The notes under the pieces: generated by a model
Databases searched by the model: none
What the model was told of the DNA's origin: nothing
The model's input: the letters and a program-made list of their open reading frames with translations, nothing else
Translations under genes and position numbers: made by a program
Part shown: positions 8,421 through 16,365 of the stretch, in pieces
Layout: the number at the start of each line of letters is the position of its first letter
Numbering within the stretch: the stretch's first letter is position 1
Origin: Clostridium sp. AF15-31
GTDB taxonomy: Bacteria > Bacillota > Clostridia > Lachnospirales > Lachnospiraceae
Assembly (NCBI RefSeq): GCF_003461625.1
Contig: NZ_QTXL01000007.1
Span: forward strand, 94,272-158,271
Direction of reading: 5' to 3'
DNA length: 64,000 nucleotides

Positions 8421-9155
8421 ATCCCATTTTGATGAGGTTCCGGTCTTTCGGAAGATATTCTGTAAGTGCTTCTGGATCGTGTTCTCACTGATCCCGAGAG
8501 TGGCTGCAATCTCATCGTTATTTGCAAATGAAAAGATCAGAGACAGGATCTCTGTCTCTCGTGGAGTAAGGTCATAGCCTTTTGCAAGTGCCGGGATACG
8601 GTTTGCAAGAGCGGTATGGCCTTTCTCTTTTTCCGGATATAGGATCTGTTCATAGGTTACGTTGATATGCTTGCCAAGAGAACGGAAGAAGAACATATCA
8701 TCGTCTGTAAAATCCCCATCGATCTTGGTCCGAAACAGCGTCAGGATACCGGAGAATTCTCCACTGCAGATCATGCTGTACTGTAAGGAATCGTAGACAT
8801 GGAATTTCTGATAACAGTGCTGATAGAGAGAAGAGTTCAGACGGACATCATCATTTACCAGATCGCTTTCTCTTACAAGCTGGGATTCCCGTACATTGTT
8901 GATCCAGAGCAGATGATCCTCACTCATATGATCGATGTAGAGCAGTTCTGCTTCATAGAAATAATCAGGAAAGCAGACCGGAGTCGGTACGATCTCAGTT
9001 CGGTTTTCCGGATTGACGGAGATAATGCTCGCATAAGTAAATGGGATCAGCAGGCGAAGCCTTGGGAGAAATTCATCTCTCAGTGCTTCATAGGATTTAC
9101 ATTGGTACAGCGTATATACGATATCGTTATAGATCAGAAAGTTGTTCTTTTCCAT
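8403..9155 (-). CDS. LuxR-family transcriptional regulator
   Basis: The protein has 250 residues. The C-terminal 55 or so are a LuxR/FixJ helix-turn-helix: LTPRETEILSLIFSFANNDE, then a short loop and SENTIQKHLQNIFRKTG. The N-terminal 170 residues look like a GAF-type sensory domain (alternating strands and helices, no membrane segment); the ligand is unknown. There is no receiver domain or phosphorylatable Asp. I chose the ATG giving MEKNNFLIYND because AAGGAG lies 8 bp upstream; an in-frame ATG 60 bp earlier lacks an RBS. It is divergent from the cytidylate-kinase-like gene; the palindrome at 9271-9288 between them is a candidate binding site. Confidence 0.9.
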   Translation of the reverse strand: MEKNNFLIYNDIVYTLYQCKSYEALRDEFLPRLRLLIPFTYASIISVNPENRTEIVPTPVCFPDYFYEAELLYIDHMSEDHLLWINNVRESQLVRESDLVNDDVRLNSSLYQHCYQKFHVYDSLQYSMICSGEFSGILTLFRTKIDGDFTDDDMFFFRSLGKHINVTYEQILYPEKEKGHTALANRIPALAKGYDLTPRETEILSLIFSFANNDEIAATLGISENTIQKHLQNIFRKTGTSSKWDLLRLS

Positions 9156-9270
9156 TGTGGGTCTCCTTCGCGTGAAATGATGTTGATTTTCAGGCAGATG
9201 CCAAGACTGCTTCATTTGCGTAGCAAGCCATCCGGTCGAAAGTTATATAAATACAATTATATATTGCAAA

Positions 9271-9288
9271 ATACTTGTTTTCAAGTAT
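9271..9288. promoter_or_regulatory. Palindrome in divergent intergenic region
   Basis: ATACTTG-TTTT-CAAGTAT is a perfect 7-4-7 inverted repeat between the divergent luxR-type gene and the cytidylate-kinase-like gene. A binding site for the LuxR protein is plausible but not shown. Confidence 0.45.
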
Positions 9289-9397
9289 ATACTACCGAAA
9301 ATGATTAGCATTTACCTCAAATTAATAATTGAAAAACAGTAGGAAATTGAGATAAGCTATAAAAAGAAAAAGAGATCAGAGAAAGGAAGCGTTGCGG

Positions 9398-10015
9398 ATG
9401 AAGGATAAAAAATATGTTATAACAATTACGAGACAGTTCGGAAGTCTTGGAAGACCAATCGCAAAACTGATGGCAGAACAACTGGGAATAGAGTATTACG
9501 ACAGAGATATCGTGGATCAGGCAGCCAAGCAGTTGAAGCTTCCCGCTTCTGTTGTAGACGAAGAAGAAGAAAGTGCAAAGAAGATTTTCAAGAATCCTTT
9601 TTCCAGAATGGTACTTCCGCTTGGCGGTGGCACGAACAGTACCCAGGATGATATTTTCGATGCACAGCAGAATATCATACGATTTCTTGCAGAGAAAAGC
9701 TCATGTGTGATCGTTGGACGCTGCTCTGACTTTATCTTAAGTGAGATGGACAATGTGATGAATATATTCATCTATGCTCCGTACCCGGATCGTGTTGAGA
9801 ATTGTGTGAATTCGATGGGACTGGAAATCGATGAAGCCCGTAAGATGATCGTAGCCGTTGATGAGGCGCGTGATTCCTATCACATGAATTATGCCGGATA
9901 TAAGCCGGGAGACATCAATCATTGTGATATCCTGATCAACAGCAGTCTGCTTGGTGTAGAAAATACTGCAAAGTATCTGGCAGAACTGGTACGTGAGAAG
10001 TTTATCAGTGATTAA
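9398..10015 (+). CDS. Cytidylate kinase-like family protein
   Basis: This 205-residue protein belongs to the cytidylate-kinase-like P-loop family. The N-terminal KKYVITITRQFGSLGRPIAK replaces the classical GxxGxGKS loop of Cmk with a QFGSLGRP variant typical of this group. A GRCSDFIL strand and a D-R-V-E-N segment follow where CMP kinases bind nucleotide. Members are often annotated as kinases, but their substrate is not established. The start is the ATG 8 bp behind AAAGGAAG; a TTG two codons earlier is too close to the RBS. The NhaC-type transporter follows after a leader with a terminator, so the two are separately controlled. Confidence 0.85.
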   Translation: MKDKKYVITITRQFGSLGRPIAKLMAEQLGIEYYDRDIVDQAAKQLKLPASVVDEEEESAKKIFKNPFSRMVLPLGGGTNSTQDDIFDAQQNIIRFLAEKSSCVIVGRCSDFILSEMDNVMNIFIYAPYPDRVENCVNSMGLEIDEARKMIVAVDEARDSYHMNYAGYKPGDINHCDILINSSLLGVENTAKYLAELVREKFISD

Positions 10016-10104
10016 TAAGAATTAGACGTAATTAAAATTAAGTAGAAGCTTATCATATATAATAATTGTAAATAAGTAAATGAAATTGTAAACTAAAAGC
10101 AGTT

Positions 10105-10161
10105 GATACGAAGGCGTATCTGCAATGCTATAAGGCATTGCGGATGCGCTTTTTGTTGTTT
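10105..10161 (+). promoter_or_regulatory. Leader terminator with alternative 5' hairpin upstream of nhaC-like gene
   Basis: A 15-bp stem (10114-10128 with 10135-10149) followed by TTTTTGTTGTTTT is an intrinsic terminator ending about 40 bp before the transporter start. A competing hairpin, GATACG-AAGG-CGTATC (10105-10120), uses the 5' half of the terminator stem, so the two cannot form together. This is the layout of an attenuator. I do not recognise an aptamer; it could also simply terminate the upstream gene. Confidence 0.6.
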
Positions 10162-10198
10162 TATAAGGAAAAATACAAAACAGAAAGGAAGAATGGTT

Positions 10199-11554
10199 AT
10201 GACACATGGCTTGGTGGCACTGTTAATAGTGCTGATCGTAATTGTCGGTTCGATACTGACACATCGCTGCGAAGAATTTATGATCGGGGGTTCTCTGGTC
10301 GGCGCGGCAGTTTTATTTAAAGGTTCATTTCTGACACAATGGTGTACGATGCTTCAGGAGACGATTTCGGAAAATGTCTGGATCGTTGTAGTATGCGGAT
10401 TGTTCGGCAGCCTGATCGCCTTACTTCAGACAGCAAAGGGAAATTATGGTTTTTCTAAGCTGGTTTCCAAATTATGTAATTCAGAGCGAAAGACATTACT
10501 TACCACATTTATACTTGGTATATTGATCTTTGTAGATGATTATCTGAACGTTTTATCGATCGGTGCCTGTATGAAGGGTGTTTACGATAAACGTAAGATA
10601 CCGAGAGAGACACTGGCGTTCATGCTGGATTCCACAGGTGCTCCGGTCTGTGTACTTCTTCCGTTTTCAACATGGGCAGTTTTCTATGCAAGTCTGTTCA
10701 TTGATCAGCCGAGTGTACAGGCATATGGATTCACCTCCGGTATGAAAGCGTACTTAAGTGCCATTCCATTTTGTTTTTATCCAATCATTATATTATTGAT
10801 CGTATTTTTATTCTGTATGGGAATCATGCCAAAGCTTGGTGGTATGAAGAAAGCATATAAGCGAGTAGAGGAGACCGGCAAGGTCTACAGTGATGCCAGC
10901 AGAAAGTACAATCATGAAAACCGTGCAGGTTATGAAGAAGACGGAAATATCTGGGATTTCGTTATTCCGATGGCAGTCCTTGTAGCGATCGCCATTATCA
11001 CAGGTGATCTTCTTCTGGCAGTTGTTCTTGCGATCGCATGTTGTATGCTGATGTATCTTCCAAGAAAGGTTATAGCTGTAAATGAATTCTTTGGTGTGAT
11101 CGTAAAGGGATTTGCGGATATGCTTCCAACCCTTACCTTACTGGTACTTGCGTTCTTATTGCAGAAGGTAACAGAACAGCTTAACATGACAGATTATATA
11201 ATCGATCTTGCACAGCCATTATTAACAGGCTCTCTGTTCCCGATGATCACATTTATCCTTGTTGCGGCGCTTTGTTTTGCAACCGGATCCTTCTGGGGCA
11301 TGAGTGCAGTCGTTGCACCGATCGTATTCCCGCTTGGCGCAGCAATCTCCGCAAACCCGGTTCTGATCATGGCAGCAATTATCTCCGGTGGTGCATTTGG
11401 AAGCCATGCATGCTTCTACTGTGATGCAACGCTTCTGTCATCGAACAGTGCAGGCATTGATAATATGGAACATGCAGTATCCCAGCTCCCATATGTTATG
11501 ATCGCAGCTATGTTGTCAATCGTTGGCTTCCTGATCTGTGGATTTATAGTTTAG
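10199..11554 (+). CDS. NhaC-family Na+/H+ antiporter-type membrane transporter
   Basis: The protein has 451 residues with about eleven hydrophobic segments spread over its length. A polar loop at about 210-255 separates two related halves. The segment ILIFVDDYLNVLSIG, with paired acidic residues in a membrane helix, and the later GSFWGMSAVVAPIVFPLG are typical of the NhaC superfamily, which exchanges Na+ for H+ or for organic solutes. The start is the ATG giving MTHGLVALL, 7 bp behind AAAGGAAG. It sits 20 bp upstream of an amidohydrolase gene and probably shares its transcript, so uptake or exchange of that enzyme's substrate is possible. The leader hairpin pair suggests attenuation. Confidence 0.88.
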   Translation: MTHGLVALLIVLIVIVGSILTHRCEEFMIGGSLVGAAVLFKGSFLTQWCTMLQETISENVWIVVVCGLFGSLIALLQTAKGNYGFSKLVSKLCNSERKTLLTTFILGILIFVDDYLNVLSIGACMKGVYDKRKIPRETLAFMLDSTGAPVCVLLPFSTWAVFYASLFIDQPSVQAYGFTSGMKAYLSAIPFCFYPIIILLIVFLFCMGIMPKLGGMKKAYKRVEETGKVYSDASRKYNHENRAGYEEDGNIWDFVIPMAVLVAIAIITGDLLLAVVLAIACCMLMYLPRKVIAVNEFFGVIVKGFADMLPTLTLLVLAFLLQKVTEQLNMTDYIIDLAQPLLTGSLFPMITFILVAALCFATGSFWGMSAVVAPIVFPLGAAISANPVLIMAAIISGGAFGSHACFYCDATLLSSNSAGIDNMEHAVSQLPYVMIAAMLSIVGFLICGFIV

Positions 11555-11574
11555 AGTAAAAGGGGGCATGTGAT

Positions 11575-13224
11575 ATGGCAGAATATATTATAAAGAGCCG
11601 GGCAGTATTTGATGGTCGGGCGGATAGCTGTAAGCCGCTTGCTGCCTGGATCAAAGATGACAGGATAAAGAAGCTCCTGCCATATGATGAGACAAATGCC
11701 GTTCCGGCGGATGTTCCGATATACGATATGGGTGACAAGCTTGTCATGCCATCCTTTATCGATGCACATACCCATATATTTACCGGAGCGGTAGCCGCAA
11801 GTGAATATGTATGCAACACGTTGGATGCCTGCCATTCGGAACAGGAATGTGTGGAGCAGATGGCAGCATATGTAAAGGCGCATCCCGGACAGAAGCGAAT
11901 CCGCGGAACTGGATGGTTTATCGGGAACTGGACGGAGGATCGTATGCCGGACAAACGAAGTCTGGATGCATATTTCCCGAATACTCCAGTATATCTGGAA
12001 TGTGCGGATGCACACAGCATGTGGCTGAATTCAGCAGCACTTGCTGAAGCCGGGATCAGACCGAATCCCGATTTGGCAAATGGCATGATCGAGACTTACC
12101 CGGATGGAGAGCTTACCGGAATGTTGATCGAACCGGAAGCCTATGCGCCCGCCATGGAAAAGTTCATGGATTTTACGGATGAAGAAATGACAGAAATACA
12201 CAGACATTTCAAACAGGTACTTGCGGAGAACGGAGTTGCAGGCTTAAGTGAGATGTTTGCAGAAGATTATACAGAAGAGACTTATAAGAAATATGAATTG
12301 CTGAAAAAGCTGGATGATGAAGAAGGGCTGTATGCAGATGTATATGTCTACACGAAGTTATTTGGCTATACCTCATTTGAAAAGTTCTTTGAGATGAAGG
12401 AAAAACTGGATTCCAGACATTTTCAGATCACCGGTTTAAAGGGGTTTATTGATGGGGTGACGGAGACTTATACCGGACTGCTCTTAGAGCCATATACAGA
12501 CCGCCCGGATACCTGTGGGGAGAAACTTCCGCTCTGGCCGAGAGCGAAGATGCAGGAGGAGATCACTGCGGCAAATGAGGCAGGCATACAGGTCAGACTT
12601 CATTGTATCGCAGATGGTTCTGTGCGCATGGCGCTTGATATGTACGAGGAAGCGGAAAAAAGAACCGGAAGAAAGGATCTCAGAAATACGATTGAGCATA
12701 TCGAAAATATTCATCCCGATGATATCAGGAGATTCAAGGAACTGGATGTCGTAGCATCGATGCAGCCATATCATCTGATCCTGTCCAATAATGATAAGAT
12801 CGTGCGGCTTGGAAAGAAGCGATGCAGATATGAATGGCCGATGAAAAGTATCACGAATACAGGAGCGGCATTTGCAGTCGGAACGGATTACCCGGTTGTG
12901 GGATTAGATCCATTTCAGACAATCTATGCGGCAGTGACCAGAAAGGATGCAGACGGAAGAATATCCGGTCAGAATCCGTGGGAGGCCATTGATATGGCGA
13001 CAGTCTTAAAAGGATATACCTACGGAGCTGCTTACGTCTATCAGGCAGAAGACCGAACCGGTTCGATCGAAGAAGGCAAATGTGCAAACCTCATTGTACT
13101 GGATCAGAATCTGTTTACGATCGATCCTGAGAAGATACCGGATACCAAAGTGGTATGGAATATATTTGAGGGACAGACGATATATGACAGACTGAATAAT
13201 CTGGCAGGTGCGAGTGGAATATAA
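11575..13224 (+). CDS. YtcJ-like amidohydrolase (amidohydrolase family 3)
   Basis: A metal-dependent hydrolase of 549 residues, the usual length for the YtcJ group. The first metal motif is FIDAHTHIF near residue 62. Further ligands are suggested by VRLHCIADG, the NTIEHIENIHP segment and GTDYPVV near the C-terminal end of the barrel. The N- and C-terminal strands form the small composite domain of the superfamily, ending in a typical GSIEEGKCANLIVLD. These enzymes hydrolyse amide or cyclic amide bonds, but substrates of YtcJ proteins are mostly unknown. GGGGGCATGTG lies before the start, 20 bp after the transporter. A 130-bp gap separates it from the carbamoylputrescine amidase gene. Confidence 0.92.
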   Translation: MAEYIIKSRAVFDGRADSCKPLAAWIKDDRIKKLLPYDETNAVPADVPIYDMGDKLVMPSFIDAHTHIFTGAVAASEYVCNTLDACHSEQECVEQMAAYVKAHPGQKRIRGTGWFIGNWTEDRMPDKRSLDAYFPNTPVYLECADAHSMWLNSAALAEAGIRPNPDLANGMIETYPDGELTGMLIEPEAYAPAMEKFMDFTDEEMTEIHRHFKQVLAENGVAGLSEMFAEDYTEETYKKYELLKKLDDEEGLYADVYVYTKLFGYTSFEKFFEMKEKLDSRHFQITGLKGFIDGVTETYTGLLLEPYTDRPDTCGEKLPLWPRAKMQEEITAANEAGIQVRLHCIADGSVRMALDMYEEAEKRTGRKDLRNTIEHIENIHPDDIRRFKELDVVASMQPYHLILSNNDKIVRLGKKRCRYEWPMKSITNTGAAFAVGTDYPVVGLDPFQTIYAAVTRKDADGRISGQNPWEAIDMATVLKGYTYGAAYVYQAEDRTGSIEEGKCANLIVLDQNLFTIDPEKIPDTKVVWNIFEGQTIYDRLNNLAGASGI

Positions 13225-13350
13225 GCCGTTGAAAACAGACAACTGGTGGAAGATAGATTTGGCAGATGTAAGTAGAAGGTAATCCGGAAATCAATGGCAG
13301 AAAATATAGGATAAAGAAATAAGATGTTCTGATAACAGGAGGATATGAGT

Positions 13351-14205
13351 ATGAGAAAGGTAAAGGTAGCGGCTACACAGATGAGCTGTAGCTGGAATGG
13401 AGAAGAAGTGTTAGACAAGGCAGAGAAGCTGGTTCGGAAGGCGGCAGCAGAAGGAGCAAATATTATCTTGTTACAGGAATTATTTGAAACTCCGTATTTC
13501 TGTCAGAAGCAGAAATTTGAATATTTTGATCTGGCAAAGCCACTTTCAGAAAATGCAGCAGTAAAACGATTTACCGAGGTTGCAAAAGAGCTTCAGGTTG
13601 TTCTGCCGATCAGTTTTTATGAAAAGGCGGGAAATACAGCATTTAATACAATAGCGATCATTGATGCAGATGGAACGATCCTTGGAACATATCGTAAGAC
13701 CCATATCCCGGATGGACTTCCATATGCGGAGAAGTTTTATTTTACACCGGGAGATACCGGATTTAAGGTATGGAAGACAAAATATGCAGATATCGGCGTT
13801 GGCATCTGCTGGGATCAATGGTTCCCGGAGGCTGCCAGAAGCATGGCACTTCTTGGTGCAGAGCTGTTGTTCTATCCGACTGCAATCGGAAGCGAGCCTA
13901 CATTAAACATTGATTCGAAACCACACTGGCAGCATGCAATGCAGGGACATGCAGCAGCAAATATCATGCCGGTGATCGCATCGAATCGTATCGGAACAGA
14001 GACAGATGATGAGTCTTCGATGACATTTTACGGTTCTTCCTTTATCGCAGATCAGACCGGAACGATCGTGGAGGAGGCAGACCGTGAGACAGAATCTGTG
14101 CTTGTCCATGAATTTGATCTGGATGCGATCGCACAGATGCGTAGAGAATGGGGCGTGTTCCGCGACCGCAGACCGGAGATGTACGGAAATTTGATGCACC
14201 ATTAA
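13351..14205 (+). CDS. aguB: N-carbamoylputrescine amidase
   Basis: It hydrolyses N-carbamoylputrescine to putrescine, CO2 and ammonia, the last step of the agmatine route to putrescine. It belongs to the nitrilase superfamily; the catalytic triad is visible as E43 (LLQELFETPYF), K116 (GTYRKTHIPDG) and C153 (GVGICWDQWFPEAAR). The length of 284 residues and the C-terminal REWGVFRDRRPEMY match bacterial AguB. I chose the second ATG (MRKVKVAATQM) because AGGAGG is 8 bp away; the first is only 2 bp from it. No agmatine deiminase gene (aguA) is adjacent, so carbamoylputrescine comes from elsewhere. The stop directly abuts the convergent DUF1294 gene. Confidence 0.95.
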   Translation: MRKVKVAATQMSCSWNGEEVLDKAEKLVRKAAAEGANIILLQELFETPYFCQKQKFEYFDLAKPLSENAAVKRFTEVAKELQVVLPISFYEKAGNTAFNTIAIIDADGTILGTYRKTHIPDGLPYAEKFYFTPGDTGFKVWKTKYADIGVGICWDQWFPEAARSMALLGAELLFYPTAIGSEPTLNIDSKPHWQHAMQGHAAANIMPVIASNRIGTETDDESSMTFYGSSFIADQTGTIVEEADRETESVLVHEFDLDAIAQMRREWGVFRDRRPEMYGNLMHH

Positions 14206-14490
14206 TTAAAAATATTTCAAGTATAAGATCACACACATAAGTTCAAGAATGAAGATTGCAGGAAGCCCAATGTAGAATTTGGGCTTCCTGATTTTATGTC
14301 GGAATAACAGCATACCAAGAATCGCACCAAAGATTCCGAACACTCCGGCGAGGATCAGGTGGGCTTCCGGGATGCGCCACTTGTGGTGGATGGCTTTCCA
14401 TTTGTCGATGCCATACAGGAAAAATACGATCAGATTGATCAGGATATATGTACTTAAGAATAAATGATCTTTTATCAGTTCAAATAACAT
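14206..14490 (-). CDS. DUF1294 family small membrane protein
   Basis: A 94-residue protein with three hydrophobic segments (about 10-28, 43-62 and 72-92). The family core is recognisable in FFLYGIDKWKAIHHKWRIPEAHL followed by GxFGxxxGMLLFRHKIRKPKF. The function of DUF1294 is unknown. The start MLFELIKDH is preceded by AAAGGAG at 11 bp; an in-frame ATG seven codons earlier overlaps the RBS. It converges on aguB, with the two stop codons adjoining and no terminator hairpin between them. Confidence 0.85.
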   Translation of the reverse strand: MLFELIKDHLFLSTYILINLIVFFLYGIDKWKAIHHKWRIPEAHLILAGVFGIFGAILGMLLFRHKIRKPKFYIGLPAIFILELMCVILYLKYF

Positions 14491-14625
14491 ATGTGGTTGT
14501 ACTCCTTTCATCCGTACAGACTGCTTTCACAGAGAAGAAGTTCGTTCCTTCGCAGTTTCCAGTCAAGCAGATTTTCATTATATGCATTTTAAGATGATTT
14601 TTGTGGATTGTCTATATTTATATTC

Positions 14626-14654
14626 TTGAAGCCTGTTTGATACGGGCTTATAAT
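14626..14654 (+). promoter_or_regulatory. Sigma-A promoter of the GNAT gene
   Basis: TTGAAG (14626-14631), 17-bp spacer, TATAAT (14649-14654), 30 bp upstream of the start codon. Confidence 0.75.
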
Positions 14655-14684
14655 GATGCATAAAATAAGAAAGAAGGACGAAAG

Positions 14685-15191
14685 ATGAATATACAGATCA
14701 GAGAATATAAAGATTCAGACATACAGGAGATGAACCGCATCTGGAACCGTGTGGTAGATGATGGAGTTGCTTTTCCACAGGAGGATGACCTGACAGAGGA
14801 GACAGGCAGGGGATTCTTTGCAGACCAGACCTATACTGCGGTGGCAGAGGATACAGACACAGGAAAGGTGCTCGGACTTTATATCCTGCATCCAAATAAT
14901 GTCGGACGCTGCGGTCATATCTGCAATGCCAGCTATGCGGTAGATGCGGATGTAAGAGGATTTCATATCGGAGAGAAGTTGGTGTCTGACTGTCTGGTAC
15001 AGGCAAAGGCGTATGATTATCTGGTGCTGCAGTTTAATGCGGTGGTGGCTACAAATGTGCATGCAAGACACCTCTATGAGAGGCTTGGATTTACGCAGCT
15101 TGGAACGATTCCGGGTGGTTTTCGCATGAAGGATGGACACTATGAGGACATCTGCCCATATTACTTTGACCTGCGTGAACTTGGCAGATGA
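14685..15191 (+). CDS. GNAT-family N-acetyltransferase
   Basis: A 168-residue acetyl-CoA-dependent acyltransferase. The GNAT fold is visible: N-terminal IREYKDSDIQEMNRIWN, central strands GLYILHPNN and ICNASYAVDADVRGFHIGEKL (the V-R-G-x-x-I-G acetyl-CoA loop), and C-terminal VATNVHARHLYERLGFTQLGTIPGG. The substrate is unknown. It has its own promoter and a good RBS (AAGAAAGAAGGACGAAAG). Its last 35 bases form one arm of a 320-bp inverted repeat that continues downstream, so the stop codon lies within a predicted long stem. Confidence 0.93.
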   Translation: MNIQIREYKDSDIQEMNRIWNRVVDDGVAFPQEDDLTEETGRGFFADQTYTAVAEDTDTGKVLGLYILHPNNVGRCGHICNASYAVDADVRGFHIGEKLVSDCLVQAKAYDYLVLQFNAVVATNVHARHLYERLGFTQLGTIPGGFRMKDGHYEDICPYYFDLRELGR

Positions 15192-15477
15192 TCGTTGTTA
15201 ATTGAAAATTGATTTCAGACATGGAATGGCGGTCAGATAATATAATGTAAGACAGTAAAGATTTCTATTCGGTTCGTGCACTGATTTGTCGGCAGTCGCC
15301 CAAACTCGTCCGTATGGACTCAAACATGGGCTTGGTGCTGACAGTTAGCACAAACCTCATAACGAAATCTTTTCTATGTCATTGCATTATATTATCTGAC
15401 CGGCAATTCATTGCCTGAAATCAAATACAGATTAAGATACGATCATCTGCCAAGTCTTTACGGATCAAAGTAATATG
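15157..15477 (-). repeat. 321-bp inverted repeat (family B hairpin) that includes the end of the GNAT gene
   Basis: CATATTACTTTGA (15157-15169, inside the coding region) matches the reverse complement of TCAAAGTAATATG (15465-15477). Pairing continues through ACTTGGCAGATGATCG / CGATCATCTGCCAAGT, GATTTCA / TGAAATC and GGTCAGATAATATAATG / CATTATATTATCTGACC. The apex, on the minus strand, reads GCCCA-TGTTTGAG-TCCATACGGA-CGAGTT-TGGGC, the family B module with a different mini-hairpin. A second small hairpin with GTGCTGACAGTTAGCAC lies beside it. The remaining gap up to 15663 shows nothing else recognisable. Confidence 0.85.
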
Positions 15478-15663
15478 AGTTGAATAAAATGTAATTTTAA
15501 GAGCGAAGACAGTATGTGGCAGAAATATATAATGAAGAAAGCAGTATGTTTTCTTTACACAAGTCAATTAAAATGGTAAAATAATTAATGTGCGTAATAA
15601 GAACGATATAATTTATTTGATGTGTCAAATAAGACTTTAGAATAGAAATCAGGATAGATAATC

Positions 15664-16347
15664 ATGTTTAAATATAGATTTTTTCAGGTGATCCTTGCGA
15701 TCGCAGTTGTAATGCTGATCGTGTCGTCTGCGGTGTTTATCTCATTCCAGGGAGTGAATATCAGTGAGGCAGAGTACACATCAGAGATGACCGGACGAAC
15801 ATTTGAGACAGATGGAGCAGATGGTTCGGAAACTGCTCTGACGGAGTTCGAGGCGTGGCTGGAGTACAGCATCATTGCGGATGGACTGAAGGAAACCGGA
15901 AATAATGTTGATTTTGATAAAGGAAATGTGAAGCTTTGCGACTATAACCTGACGCAGCTTAGACAGTTGAAGAAGGTGAAGGATGAGGCGAAACGAATGA
16001 TGTTCCTGTCGGTGATCCTGCTTATCATAGGATTTCTGGCGGTAAAGAAAAGACGAATGTATGAGTGTGTCGTATGGGGCGGCGTTGCAGCAAGTGTGAT
16101 CGGAATAGTATCACTGATCCTGCTCGCGGTATCCGGAAGCGGCATTTTCTATGGCGTTCGTGAGATGGTATTTAAAGGCAGGTATGATGTATTTTTCTCA
16201 GGGGATGACAGACTGATCGCGCTGATCCCGGATAATCTGGGACTTCGGATGTTCCTGATCTATACAGGAGTGATACTTGCCGGACTTGTTATTACGATCA
16301 TAGTACGACTGATAAGCTGGCGAAAGACACAGCCACACAAATTCTAA
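15664..16347 (+). CDS. Integral membrane protein, probably DUF1461/TIGR01906 type
   Basis: A 227-residue protein with an N-terminal membrane anchor (about 8-28), an external region to about residue 115, two further membrane segments (about 117-135 and 138-160) and a last one near 200-220. The order of four segments and the motif FFSGDDRLIALIPDNLG before the last one resemble the DUF1461 family, whose function is unknown. The match is from pattern memory, so it is moderate. The start lies behind AGGATAGATAATC, a weak RBS. The branching enzyme gene follows after 18 bp, and co-transcription is likely. The upstream gap is filled by the long hairpin. Confidence 0.6.
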   Translation: MFKYRFFQVILAIAVVMLIVSSAVFISFQGVNISEAEYTSEMTGRTFETDGADGSETALTEFEAWLEYSIIADGLKETGNNVDFDKGNVKLCDYNLTQLRQLKKVKDEAKRMMFLSVILLIIGFLAVKKRRMYECVVWGGVAASVIGIVSLILLAVSGSGIFYGVREMVFKGRYDVFFSGDDRLIALIPDNLGLRMFLIYTGVILAGLVITIIVRLISWRKTQPHKF

Positions 16348-16365
16348 TATATTCAGGAGGGTTAT

